Numbered from the stretch's first letter, positions 7,506-15,250 are shown. The stretch: DNA of 18,424 nt from an uncultured Lachnospiraceae bacterium (GCA_900553355.1 USDK01000051.1:1-18424); one strand, 5' to 3'. Notes: generated by a model from the letters alone, not told the origin. Translations and numbers: made by a program.

Positions 7506-7527
7506 CAACATAATTAATATTTTGTTG
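7506..7527 (-). repeat. Right inverted repeat (IRR) of the putative invertible segment
   Basis: Partner of 7297-7318 in opposite orientation with two mismatches. It reads CAACATAATTAATATT then TTGTTG. It ends 16 bp before the GTG start of the AP2 gene, just ahead of that gene's ribosome binding site (AGGGGA at about 7531-7536), so an inverted-in promoter would be immediately upstream of the operon. Confidence 0.8.
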
Positions 7528-7543
7528 TAAAGGGGAAGTTACT

Positions 7544-8263
7544 GTGAGTGACATGCCAAAAAGAACTGCGGAAGATCTGACAGGCAGACGGTTTGGGCGG
7601 CTGACGGTAATCCGGCAGCTGGAAAATAAGAATCACCGGACCAGATGGCTCTGCAGATGCGACTGCGGCAATGAAAAAGAAGTTGCTTCCAGGGATCTGA
7701 AGGCAGGCAAGGTCAAGAGCTGCGGCTGCCTGAGGCGGGAAGGAAGCAAAAATAAAAAAGATATATCCGGCAGGCGTTTTGGAAGACTGACGGCACTGCA
7801 TCCCACAGACCGCAGAGATGTACATGGAGTCATCTACTGGGTCTGCCAGTGTGACTGTGGCAATCAGACGGAAGTGCCTGCGTCAAACCTGGTAAACGGC
7901 ACCTGCAAAAGCTGCGGCTGCCTGAGAAAAGAAAACCAGGATAAGATCCAGGACAGGCTTCACCGGGTAGACGGCACTTGCATTGAGTTCCTGGAGAAGC
8001 GAAAAAAGCGGCGGGACAACAAAAGTGGATTCCGCGGCGTATATCAGGGAAAGAACGGAAGATACAGAGTCAGCATCGGCTTCCAGGGGAGGCGGATCTA
8101 TCTGGGAATGTATGACGACTTCGATAATGCCGTAGAGGCACGGCTAGAAGCGGAAAAGAACATTTACGGAGAGTTCCTTGACGGCTACCACAAATGGGAA
8201 AAAAGAGCTGACAGTGATCCTGAGTGGGCGAAGAAGCATCCGTTTACCTTTTCGATGCCTTGA
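7544..8263 (+). CDS. AP2-domain protein with two tandem Cys-rich modules; putative DNA-binding regulator
   Basis: A 239-aa protein, first gene after the invertible segment. Two similar modules are visible: residues 11-66 (DLTGRRFGRLTVI, CRCDCGN with C37/C39/C41, SCGCL with C60/C62) and 73-130 (DISGRRFGRLTAL, CQCDCGN with C101/C103/C105, C121, SCGCL with C124/C126). These suggest zinc-binding ribbons. An AP2 DNA-binding domain follows at about 160-212 (SGFRGVY, YRVSIGFQGRRIYLGMY, AVEARLEAE). In bacteria and phages such domains usually accompany HNH homing nucleases, but no HNH motif is seen, so a purely DNA-binding role is more likely. Start GTG 7544 is preferred over ATG 7553 because AGGGGA at 7531-7536 is correctly spaced only for the former. 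A regulatory role in the capsule operon is inferred from position. Confidence 0.85.
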   Translation: MSDMPKRTAEDLTGRRFGRLTVIRQLENKNHRTRWLCRCDCGNEKEVASRDLKAGKVKSCGCLRREGSKNKKDISGRRFGRLTALHPTDRRDVHGVIYWVCQCDCGNQTEVPASNLVNGTCKSCGCLRKENQDKIQDRLHRVDGTCIEFLEKRKKRRDNKSGFRGVYQGKNGRYRVSIGFQGRRIYLGMYDDFDNAVEARLEAEKNIYGEFLDGYHKWEKRADSDPEWAKKHPFTFSMP

Positions 8264-8287
8264 TAAATCATGACCGGAGGAGCAGTG

Positions 8288-9013
8288 ATGGAAAATTTCA
8301 TTGATATGCATATTCACGTACTGCCACAAGTGGATGACGGTGCAAAAGACATAAATGAGATGAAAGAAATGCTGAAAATTGCATACAGTGAAGGTATCCG
8401 CTGCATCATTGCGACTCCACATCATCACCCAAGACGCGGAAAAGAAACGCCGGAAGTGTTGAGAAAGCAGGCCGCACTTTTGCGGAAGGCTGCCCATGAG
8501 ATTGATGAACATTTCCGTATCTACCTTGGGACGGAAATTTTTTTTGGACAGGACGTGCTGGAAAAGCTGAAAGAAGGACGAATCCTGACGATGAACCGGC
8601 GCAACTACGTGCTGGTAGAGTTCTCACCGTCCGAACCTTTTTCCTATATAAAACAGAGCCTGCAGCAGCTGCAGATGGCAGGATATGAAGTCATCCTGGC
8701 CCACGCGGAGCGGTACGGCTGTCTGACGGAGGATCCGGAGCTGGCGGAGCAGATCGGAGACATGGGAATCCTGATCCAGGTCAATGCCGGGAGCATTACC
8801 GGACAGAGCGGCCGGAAGATCAAGAAATTCATCAAGTATCTGATGGACGAAGATCTGGTCTTCTGCGTAGGGACTGACGCCCACAGCGCCAGGAGCCGGG
8901 CGCCGCGGATGAGAAAGGCTGCGGAATATGTGAGAAAAAAATATGGCGAAGAGTATGCAAGAAAAATCTTCTATGAGAACGCCAAGATGATGCTGAGGAA
9001 GGAAAAGAAATAA
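8288..9013 (+). CDS. cpsB: CpsB/CapC-type PHP-family tyrosine-protein phosphatase
   Basis: Manganese-type PHP phosphatase that dephosphorylates the tyrosine tail of the CpsD kinase, controlling capsule polymer assembly (family knowledge). The 241-aa protein has the metal ligands of the family: H8 and H10 in DMHIH, D17 in QVDDGA, H45 in ATPHHHP, E83 in LGTEIF, H139 in LAHAERY, D197 and H199 in GTDAHS. Start ATG 8288 was chosen because GGAGGAG at 8276-8282 is ideally spaced; an in-frame ATG at 8270 would add six residues but lies upstream of that site. It is followed after 1 bp by the Wzz-like gene in the standard cpsBCD order. Confidence 0.93.
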   Translation: MENFIDMHIHVLPQVDDGAKDINEMKEMLKIAYSEGIRCIIATPHHHPRRGKETPEVLRKQAALLRKAAHEIDEHFRIYLGTEIFFGQDVLEKLKEGRILTMNRRNYVLVEFSPSEPFSYIKQSLQQLQMAGYEVILAHAERYGCLTEDPELAEQIGDMGILIQVNAGSITGQSGRKIKKFIKYLMDEDLVFCVGTDAHSARSRAPRMRKAAEYVRKKYGEEYARKIFYENAKMMLRKEKK

Positions 9014-9014
9014 G

Positions 9015-9788
9015 ATGAATCAAGAACGACTGATGAATCCTGAAATTGACAATGAGGAGATTACCATAGATCTGACGGAACTGTTTATGGTCCTGTGGTC
9101 CAAGATCCATATCATCCTGATCGCAGGGGTGCTGGGGGCGCTGATTGCCTTTGTGGGAACCAATCTTTTTATTACCCCCATGTATACGTCGGAAACCAAG
9201 GTCTATGTACTGACCCGTTCCGACAATTCGGCAGGCGTCACATATAACGACTTGCAGACGGGTACACAGCTGACCCAGGACTATATGGAACTGGTCACCA
9301 GCCGGCCGGTGCTGGAGCAGGCGATTGCGGTGCTGAACCTGGATATGACGCCGGAACAGCTTCAGAACATGGTGTCCGTAGAGACGCCGGAGGGCACCCG
9401 TATCTTGAATATCCGGGTGCAGAGTGAAGATCCCAAACAGGCCAAGGAAATCGCCGATGCAGTACGGGAGTCGGTCAGCATTCAGATCACCGAGATCATG
9501 GACGCAGATGCGGTCAATACGGTAGAAGAAGGAAATCTTCCCACCAGCCCGTCATCACCCAGCGTTCCCAAAAATGTAGCCATCGGCGCTCTGCTGGGAC
9601 TGATCCTGGCCATGGGTGTGATCGTACTGATCTTCATTCTGGACGATACCATCAAGACGCCGGACGATGTGGAACATTACCTGGGCCTGAATACCCTGAC
9701 TTCTATTCCGATCAGTGAGGGAATGAAAAAGGGCAAGAAGGTAAAGAGGCTTCCGGAGAAACAGATGATGCGGAATATGAAGCGGTAA
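9015..9788 (+). CDS. cpsC: Wzz/CpsC-type polysaccharide chain-length determinant and kinase activator
   Basis: Membrane protein that sets polymer length and activates the adjacent BY-kinase. The 257-aa protein has a cytoplasmic N-terminus with ITIDLTELFMVLWSK, TM1 at about 31-53, an extracytoplasmic Wzz domain containing QLTQDYMELVTSRPVLEQAI, a Pro/Ser-rich stretch (SPSSPSVPKN) before TM2 at about 188-211, and a basic cytoplasmic tail. The kinase domain is on a separate gene, the usual Firmicute split (CpsC/CpsD, YwqC/YwqD). The start at 9015 is 1 bp after the cpsB stop with AGGAAGG upstream. Confidence 0.93.
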   Translation: MNQERLMNPEIDNEEITIDLTELFMVLWSKIHIILIAGVLGALIAFVGTNLFITPMYTSETKVYVLTRSDNSAGVTYNDLQTGTQLTQDYMELVTSRPVLEQAIAVLNLDMTPEQLQNMVSVETPEGTRILNIRVQSEDPKQAKEIADAVRESVSIQITEIMDADAVNTVEEGNLPTSPSSPSVPKNVAIGALLGLILAMGVIVLIFILDDTIKTPDDVEHYLGLNTLTSIPISEGMKKGKKVKRLPEKQMMRNMKR

Positions 9789-9803
9789 AGAGGAGATACA
9801 TAG

Positions 9804-10490
9804 ATGCAGGAGATAACTTTAAAAAATCTGACAAAAGATTACCGGAGCAACGAGGCTTATAAGACGCTCCGGACGAATATTGAGTTTTCAGGATCCGATA
9901 AACGAGTCATCGTATTCACCAGCTGTACGCCGAATGAGGGGAAGAGTACAGTGTCGCTGTCCCTGGCTGCCTCTCTGGCGGAGGGAGAAAAAAGGGTGCT
10001 GTTTATCGATGCGGATCTTCGGAAATCTGTGCTGATGGGGCGGCATAAGATTATTGGAGACTTGAACGGACTGAGCCATTTTCTGTCGGGACAGGCAGAG
10101 CTGAAAGATGTGATCTGTAAGACCCAGAATCAGGGACTGTCTGTGATCCTGGCCGGCGTAGTGCCGCCGAATCCGGCGGAGCTTCTGGGGAACCATCGGT
10201 TTGAAGCTATGCTGGATGGGGCCAGAAAGGCGTATGACTACGTCATCATCGATGCACCGCCCCTTGGAAGCGTCATCGACGCGGCCATCATTGCAAAATC
10301 CTGCGATGCCTCGGTACTCGTCATTGCAGCGTCTACTATTAGTTACAAGTTTGCCCGGACAGTAAAAGAACAGCTGGAAAAAGCAGGCTGCCCGATCCTT
10401 GGCGTGGTGTTGAATAAGGTAGACATGAAGCAGAATAAATACTACGGCAAGTATTATGGAAGTTATTACGGATCATATGGAGAAAAGTAG
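9804..10490 (+). CDS. cpsD: BY-family tyrosine kinase CpsD (YwqD-like)
   Basis: Cytoplasmic autophosphorylating tyrosine kinase that works with CpsC in capsule synthesis and is reversed by CpsB. The 228-aa protein has Walker A CTPNEGKST at 41-49, Walker A' VLFIDADLR at 65-73, and Walker B VIIDAPP at 147-153. The SNEAYKTLRTNI motif at the N-terminus is typical of the family. The C-terminal tail is a tyrosine cluster with seven Tyr in the last 20 or so residues (KYYGKYYGSYYGSYGEK), the expected phosphorylation sites. AGAGGAG precedes ATG 9804. Confidence 0.95.
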   Translation: MQEITLKNLTKDYRSNEAYKTLRTNIEFSGSDKRVIVFTSCTPNEGKSTVSLSLAASLAEGEKRVLFIDADLRKSVLMGRHKIIGDLNGLSHFLSGQAELKDVICKTQNQGLSVILAGVVPPNPAELLGNHRFEAMLDGARKAYDYVIIDAPPLGSVIDAAIIAKSCDASVLVIAASTISYKFARTVKEQLEKAGCPILGVVLNKVDMKQNKYYGKYYGSYYGSYGEK

Positions 10491-10505
10491 AAGAGGACGA
10501 AAAGC

Positions 10506-11210
10506 ATGAAACAGCGTTTGGTGTTGCTGGCTCTGGCGGCAGGCTGCATAATATTTGCCCTGATCGGGGCAGTGATCTTTCTTGGGCAGGACCGAAGGGC
10601 GCCGGAGATTACAGTAAAAGATGGAGAAATCAGTTATACCGAAGGCGAGAGCTATGACGTGTTGCTGGAAGGCGTGACTGCAAAGGATAATCGGGACGGA
10701 GACCTGACAGATGAGGTCTTTGTGGATAAGATCCTGCAGACAGGAGAAGACACGGCAGTAGTCTACTATGGTGTGATGGATAAAAATCATAACGTGGGAA
10801 CCGGCCGGAGAACCATCGAGTATCATCCGTCGACAGACGGGAATGCCAATGATGCAGATGAAACTGAAACGGATGAGACCACGGACAGCCAGGAAGAAGG
10901 GCAGGCGGCAGCTGCCGACACCCAGTCGGAGCAGCAGGAAGACGAAGAGCTTCAGCCTGACGGAGTGCGCCCGGCGCTGGCACTGACAGCCAGTGAAACG
11001 ACGATCCCGGCAGGAACAGCCTTTGACCCTATGAGTGTGGTCAAGGATGCGGTAGATGATGTGGATACCCGAGATTCTCTATATCAGCGCATCAGCGCCA
11101 ATGGAACCTACGACACGAATGTGCCGGGGACCTATACGATTCAGTATTTTGTGACAGACAGTTCGGGAAACACTTCGGATCCCCAGAATTTTACATTGAT
11201 CGTACAGTAA
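10506..11210 (+). CDS. Membrane-anchored surface protein with two Ig-like (DUF5011-type) domains
   Basis: A 234-aa protein with an N-terminal membrane anchor or signal (about residues 5-27, no lipobox Cys). An Ig-like domain follows at about 32-105 (DNRDGDLTDEVFVDK, VVYYGVMDKNHNVGTGRRTI). Then comes an acidic, Gln/Thr-rich low-complexity linker of about 45 residues and a second Ig-like domain at about 150-234 (GTYDTNVPGTYTIQYFVTDSSGN). Such folds occur in extracellular proteins that bind or scaffold glycans; no catalytic motif is visible. It sits between the tyrosine kinase and the LCP transferase, so a role in surface polymer assembly or anchoring is inferred only from position. The start has GAGGACG-type sequence upstream. 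Confidence 0.75.
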   Translation: MKQRLVLLALAAGCIIFALIGAVIFLGQDRRAPEITVKDGEISYTEGESYDVLLEGVTAKDNRDGDLTDEVFVDKILQTGEDTAVVYYGVMDKNHNVGTGRRTIEYHPSTDGNANDADETETDETTDSQEEGQAAAADTQSEQQEDEELQPDGVRPALALTASETTIPAGTAFDPMSVVKDAVDDVDTRDSLYQRISANGTYDTNVPGTYTIQYFVTDSSGNTSDPQNFTLIVQ

Positions 11211-11251
11211 CCAGGAAGAGACTTGAACGTACCGAGTAGAGGAGATTAGAG

Positions 11252-12685
11252 ATGGAACATCATCACAAAAAACGAAAAAAGAACAAAAATATGGTTGGAA
11301 AATTGATTACCATCCTGCAGCTGATCTTATCTGCCGCTTTTTTGATCATCGTCTGGAACAGCGGCATGCTTCCGGGCATCTGGCTGGCGCTGCTTGGCGG
11401 AGGGCTTCTGCTGTTGTTTGCAATCACCTTCTGCCTTCAATATGTGAAGAATAAGGTGAAGTTCGTCGGTATGGTCTTAAGCATTCTGATCAGTATCGTA
11501 CTGGCAGTGGGAATCGTATATTTCCTAAGGATACAAAAGACTATGGCAGATGTGGGCGGAGCCACCTATAAGACGGACAACATGATCGTGGTGGTGAAAA
11601 ATACCGACCCGGCGGAAAGCATCCTGGATGCAGCGAATTACCGCTTTGGCTATCAGACCAGCGTAGATCAGGAAAATAACGATAAGATGCTGGACGACGT
11701 CCAGAAGGTGGCAGGCAGGGAGCTGAAACTCAGCGAGTACGACACGGTGACAGATCTGGCAAATGGACTGTTGTCCGGTGAGATCGAGGCAGCCATCTAT
11801 AATGAGGCTTTTGATGGCATTATCGAGGAGAGTATTGAAGACTATAAAGATCAGGTGAAGATCCTGTACCAGTATGGCATCGAGACAGAGATCCAGCAGG
11901 AAGATACCAGCGTGGAAGAGCCGTTCAATGTGTACATCAGCGGCATCGACGTATCCGGACCGATCACTACCAACAGCCGAAGCGATGTGAATATCATCAT
12001 GACGGTGAATCCGAATACCAAGAAGATCCTGCTGACTACCACGCCGAGAGATTACTATGTGACGATTCCAAATATTTCCGGAGATCAGAGAGACAAGCTG
12101 ACCCATGCAGGAATCTACGGGGTGGATGCCTCCATGGCGACCCTGGAGCAACTCTATGGCATTGATATCAGTTACTACGCAAGAGTGAATTTCACTTCTC
12201 TGATCACCATCGTGGATGCGCTGGGTGGCGTAGATGTGAATTCCGAAGTTGCCTTCAGTACCGGCGGATATGATTTCACGCAGGGGACGAATCATCTGGA
12301 TGGAAAAGCTGCGCTGGCTTTCTCAAGAGAGCGCCATAGTTTTGAAAGTGGAGATAACCAGAGAGGTAAGAACCAGGAAGCAGTGCTGACGGCTATCTTA
12401 CAGAAGGCTATGTCCCCGGCTATCCTGACCAGCGCAAATCAGATTCTGGCTCAGGTCAGTGATTGTGTGGAAACCAACATGACTCAGGATGAGATGGCGA
12501 AATTTATTAACATGCAGCTGTCTGATGGGGCAGGATGGAGTATCGTATCCACTGCTGCCACAGGGACAGGCGACAACCAGGCCTGCTATTCGTCCGGATC
12601 CCAGCTCCTCTATGTGATGTGGCCGGATGAGGCCATCGTGGGGGATATCTCCAGACGGATGGATCAGGTATTAAGTGGGAATTAG
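11252..12685 (+). CDS. LytR-CpsA-Psr (LCP) family glycopolymer transferase
   Basis: Membrane enzyme that transfers polysaccharide from its lipid carrier to peptidoglycan on the outer face of the membrane. The 477-aa protein has a basic N-terminus, three membrane helices at about 18-36, 40-65 and 69-92, an extracytoplasmic insert at about 103-210, and the LCP core at about 225-390. Core motifs are TTTPRDYYV (catalytic-site Arg/Asp), DKLTHAG, YARVNF, VDALGGVDV, DGKAALAFSRERH and GDNQRGKNQEAVL. The insert resembles a solute-binding-protein fold by sequence feel and recurs in CpsA-like members; I am less sure of that. GGAG lies 8-12 bp before ATG 11252. This would be the final capsule-attachment step. 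Confidence 0.92.
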   Translation: MEHHHKKRKKNKNMVGKLITILQLILSAAFLIIVWNSGMLPGIWLALLGGGLLLLFAITFCLQYVKNKVKFVGMVLSILISIVLAVGIVYFLRIQKTMADVGGATYKTDNMIVVVKNTDPAESILDAANYRFGYQTSVDQENNDKMLDDVQKVAGRELKLSEYDTVTDLANGLLSGEIEAAIYNEAFDGIIEESIEDYKDQVKILYQYGIETEIQQEDTSVEEPFNVYISGIDVSGPITTNSRSDVNIIMTVNPNTKKILLTTTPRDYYVTIPNISGDQRDKLTHAGIYGVDASMATLEQLYGIDISYYARVNFTSLITIVDALGGVDVNSEVAFSTGGYDFTQGTNHLDGKAALAFSRERHSFESGDNQRGKNQEAVLTAILQKAMSPAILTSANQILAQVSDCVETNMTQDEMAKFINMQLSDGAGWSIVSTAATGTGDNQACYSSGSQLLYVMWPDEAIVGDISRRMDQVLSGN

Positions 12686-12718
12686 GATGCAAAGTTATGA
12701 GGGAAAAGAGGAAATAAG

Positions 12719-12874
12719 ATGGAATACATAGGATGGGCTCTGGCGAGTATGTCTACCGTCGACCCGGAACGGGCGATTTTTGCGGCTGGTGGGGCAGTCG
12801 CTGCAGGGCTGGTGATCTTTTTCGTAAGAAACCAAAGAAATCTTGCAGAAAGGATTAAGAAGCATCATGGATAA
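12719..12874 (+). CDS. Small single-span membrane protein (51 aa), hypothetical
   Basis: A short open frame from ATG 12719 to TAA 12872-12874, preceded by AGAGGA at about 12708-12713. The product starts MEYIGWALAS. It has a Gly/Ala-rich hydrophobic helix (about 19-37: AIFAAGGAVAAGLVIFFV) and a basic C-terminal tail (RNQRNLAERIKKHH). It overlaps the next gene's ATG (12867) by 8 bp, which suggests translational coupling. I do not recognise a family. It fills the otherwise unexplained gap between the LCP gene and the dehydratase, and its good ribosome binding site, membrane-protein composition and coupling favour a real gene. A small assembly or regulatory subunit is possible but unproven. Confidence 0.6.
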   Translation: MEYIGWALASMSTVDPERAIFAAGGAVAAGLVIFFVRNQRNLAERIKKHHG

Positions 12875-14738
12875 GTGGATTCGCAATCCAGGGTGGACCT
12901 GGGTACAGAAAGCATTTTTGATCGCCTTTCTGGACATATTAATTATACTGGCTTCTTATATGATGGCGCTGATCCTGCGGTTTGACTTCCTGTTTTCCAG
13001 GATCCCAAGGGAATATATTGAAGGCTATATGTGGTCCATGCCCTACTGGATTGCTGCGACGATTGTGGTGTTTTACGGGTGTCGGCTGTACCACAGTGTC
13101 TGGCGTCTGGCCAGTATCTCAGAATTACAGATGAGCATTGTGGCATACATCATTCTGATACCAGTATATACGGCCGGGATGTTCTTTATGAAGCTGCAGA
13201 TGCCGAGATCTTACTATTTTGTGGGATATATCTTGTCCTTTATGCTGACTACGGGGCTTCGGTTTTCCTTCCGTTTCCTCAGGTTTTATGTGGGAAAACG
13301 AGAGGGAGATGCACAGGCACCGGAACGCATCATGGTCATCGGGGCAGGATCTGCCGGACAGGTAATCATTAAGGAACTGATCAATAATCCTGCTATGCAT
13401 ACAAAAGTATGCTGTGTCATTGATGATAATCCGAATAAATGGGGACGGATGCTGGAAGGAGTTCCTATCGTGGGTGACAGGAATGATATCCTGCATGCGG
13501 TGGAAAAGTATAAGATTAACCGGATCATTTATGCGATCCCGGCGACCACCGGGAAGAATCGAAAAGACATCTTAAATATCTGTAAGGAAACCAGCTGCAG
13601 ACTGCAGACCGTGCCCAGTGTGGCACAACTGGTGAATGGAGAAGTCAGCGTCAGCAGGCTGAGAGATGTGGAGATCACCGATCTTCTGGGGCGTGCTCAG
13701 GTCAAGGTTAATAACTCGGAAATTTTCAAGGTATTAAAAGACAAGGTGGTCATGGTGACTGGTGGTGGGGGATCTATCGGAAGTGAGCTATGCCGGCAGA
13801 TTGCAAAGGCGTACCCCAAGACGCTGATTATCTTCGATATCTATGAAAATAATGCCTATGCGATCCAGCAGGAGCTGAAGAGGCAATATCCGGATCTTCA
13901 TCTGGAGACGCTGATTGGTTCCGTAAGGAATACCAACCGGGTGGACAGCATCATAGAACAGTACCATCCGGACATCATCTACCATGCAGCGGCTCACAAA
14001 CATGTGCCGCTGATGGAGGACAGCCCCAATGAAGCCATTAAGAACAATGTGGAGGGCACTTATAAGGTGGCCCAGTCGGCGGCGAAATATGGAGTCAGGA
14101 AGTTTGTACTAATCTCCACGGACAAGGCGGTGAACCCGACCAACATCATGGGAGCCTCCAAGCGTTTGTGTGAGATGGTGGTGCAGATGATGAACCGGCT
14201 GTCGCCGGGGACAGACTTTGTGGCGGTCCGGTTCGGAAACGTGCTGGGCAGCAACGGCAGCGTGATTCCGCTCTTTAAGAAACAGATTGCCGAGGGCGGT
14301 CCGGTGACGGTGACGGATAAGAACATCATCCGCTACTTCATGACGATCCCGGAGGCGGTGTCTCTGGTGCTGCAGGCCTCCTACTACGCCAAAGGCGGAG
14401 AAATCTTCGTGCTGGATATGGGCGAGCCGGTCAAGATCGATGACATGGCCAGAAACCTGATCCGGCTGTCCGGTTATACGCCGGACGTAGACATCCCTAT
14501 CGTCTATACGGGGCTTCGTCCCGGGGAGAAGCTGTATGAAGAGCTTCTGATGGATGAAGAGGGAATGCAGGAAACAGACAATGAGCTGATCTTCATCGGC
14601 AAACCTATTGAGATGGACGATGAAGACTTTCAGAAAAAACTGGAACTGCTGGACAGAGAAAGTAAGAATGAGTCCGGCAGGATTAAGGAGATCGTGGCAG
14701 AAATCGTGCCAACGTATCATCCAGATTTGGACAGATGA
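12867..14738 (+). CDS. Membrane UDP-sugar 4,6-dehydratase (PglF/WbpM/EpsC/CapD type)
   Basis: Probably converts UDP-GlcNAc to the 4-keto-6-deoxy sugar, the first step of bacillosamine-type or deoxy-amino sugars. The 623-aa protein has four N-terminal membrane helices within about 15-135. A first Rossmann-like domain contains VIGAGSAGQ (about 157-165). The SDR dehydratase domain has TGGGGSIGSE at 298-307 and STDKAVNPTNIMGASK at 417-432. The catalytic Tyr of ordinary SDRs is Met (M428-xxx-K432), the hallmark of the large PglF/WbpM group. Start ATG 12867 (MDKWIRN) is preferred to an upstream TTG at 12843 because it overlaps the small membrane gene in a coupled arrangement with AAAGGA upstream. 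The aminotransferase at 15835 is its natural pathway partner. Confidence 0.93.
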   Translation: MDKWIRNPGWTWVQKAFLIAFLDILIILASYMMALILRFDFLFSRIPREYIEGYMWSMPYWIAATIVVFYGCRLYHSVWRLASISELQMSIVAYIILIPVYTAGMFFMKLQMPRSYYFVGYILSFMLTTGLRFSFRFLRFYVGKREGDAQAPERIMVIGAGSAGQVIIKELINNPAMHTKVCCVIDDNPNKWGRMLEGVPIVGDRNDILHAVEKYKINRIIYAIPATTGKNRKDILNICKETSCRLQTVPSVAQLVNGEVSVSRLRDVEITDLLGRAQVKVNNSEIFKVLKDKVVMVTGGGGSIGSELCRQIAKAYPKTLIIFDIYENNAYAIQQELKRQYPDLHLETLIGSVRNTNRVDSIIEQYHPDIIYHAAAHKHVPLMEDSPNEAIKNNVEGTYKVAQSAAKYGVRKFVLISTDKAVNPTNIMGASKRLCEMVVQMMNRLSPGTDFVAVRFGNVLGSNGSVIPLFKKQIAEGGPVTVTDKNIIRYFMTIPEAVSLVLQASYYAKGGEIFVLDMGEPVKIDDMARNLIRLSGYTPDVDIPIVYTGLRPGEKLYEELLMDEEGMQETDNELIFIGKPIEMDDEDFQKKLELLDRESKNESGRIKEIVAEIVPTYHPDLDR

Positions 14739-14745
14739 TATAGGA

Positions 14746-14905
14746 CTATTCAGCCAGACAGCTCGGATTCGCAGCTGACGCTGCTTTTCCGCCGTAGATG
14801 CGGCTAAATCCTCGCTTATGGCTAAACGCCATATACCTGTCAAAATAAAAATCTCTGCAGGTAAACCTGCATTGATTTTCTTTTGACAGGTGCATGGCTG
14901 AATAG
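14746..14905 (+). ncRNA. Structured intergenic element, four-way-junction fold by eye
   Basis: An 11-bp closing stem CTATTCAGCCA (14746-14756) / TGGCTGAATAG (14895-14905) encloses three arms with almost no unpaired bases between them. Arm 1 is 14760-14769 with 14807-14816 (AGC..GGATT / AATCC..GCT), topped by GCAGC-TGAC-GCTGC (14771-14784) and CCGC/GCGG (14789-14803). Arm 2 is TATGGC-taaac-GCCATA (14817-14833). Arm 3 is ACCTGTCAAAA (14835-14845) / TTTTGACAGGT (14881-14891), with inner AAAATC/GATTTT and GCAGG-TAAA-CCTGC. It lies between the dehydratase gene and loaP. It could be a cis-acting antitermination RNA, a small RNA, or a MITE-like repeat with matching ends; part of arm 3 (14848-14884) could also act as a terminator for the upstream genes. 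No family was recognised. Confidence 0.55.
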
Positions 14906-15250
14906 ATTGTAAAAAGCTTTTGATGTTTTCAATCGTCGCTTTGCCGCGTTGGAAACGCATAAGTGTAACAGGGTGTGTGAAAGATTCGGGCGTGCAGCTT
15001 TTATAAAAGAAAAAGCTGCAGCAGGCCGGAATGGCGAAGCATACCCTTTTTGAGGCACCAGGCCTTCAAAGGCATCCAGGCATATAGGTATGCAAATGGA
15101 TACCTTTGAAGGCCGTAAGAACATGAGGAAGAAGACCGATAGGGCGGATTCCGAATGTTCCGTGAAATTGTGGGAGCACAAAGTGCGGAGCAATTTCGTG
15201 GTGCCGTATGAGCATAAATGTTCCAAGTAGGCAAAGCAGAAAGGACTGCT
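14906..15250 (+). other. Hairpin-rich leader region upstream of loaP
   Basis: About 345 nt without a convincing gene. Visible inverted repeats are: GATTG..AAAA / TTTT.CAATC (14905-14934), GCGTT-gga-AACGC near 14946-14958, and TGCAGCTTTT (14993-15002) / AAAAGCTGCA (15011-15020). A long interrupted stem of 22 pairs lies at 15061-15114: GGCCTTCAAAGG, ATCCA, GCATA pairing with TATGC, TGGAT, CCTTTGAAGGCC. A further stem is CCGTGAAATTG (15160-15170) / CAATTTCGTGG (15191-15201) with an inner GCAC-AAA-GTGC. None has a downstream T run, so they are not ordinary terminators. A long structured leader or spacer carrying LoaP-related RNA signals is an inference. Confidence 0.5.

Larger units (their letters stand above)
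7297..7527. other. Putative invertible promoter segment (phase switch) upstream of the capsule operon
   Basis: A 231-bp unit: two 22-bp inverted repeats around 187 bp of non-coding DNA. It lies between a tyrosine recombinase gene and the first gene of a polysaccharide operon. The interior holds a -35/-10 pair on the minus strand (7390-7364) and no comparable promoter on the plus strand. Inversion would move the -10 to 7455-7460, reading rightwards through the right repeat into the gene at 7544. Phase-variable promoters with this layout are known for gut Bacteroides and Clostridia capsule and surface genes. Actual inversion is inferred, not shown. Confidence 0.75.

Noticed and set aside
14883..14911. 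TTGACA resembling a -35 for a loaP promoter
   Set aside because: It is part of the symmetrical stem of the four-way junction, and no good -10 lies 16-18 bp downstream.
15123..15230. Short plus-strand frame of 35 codons before loaP
   Set aside because: No ribosome binding site, and it overlaps strong hairpin arms; the product has no sensible features.
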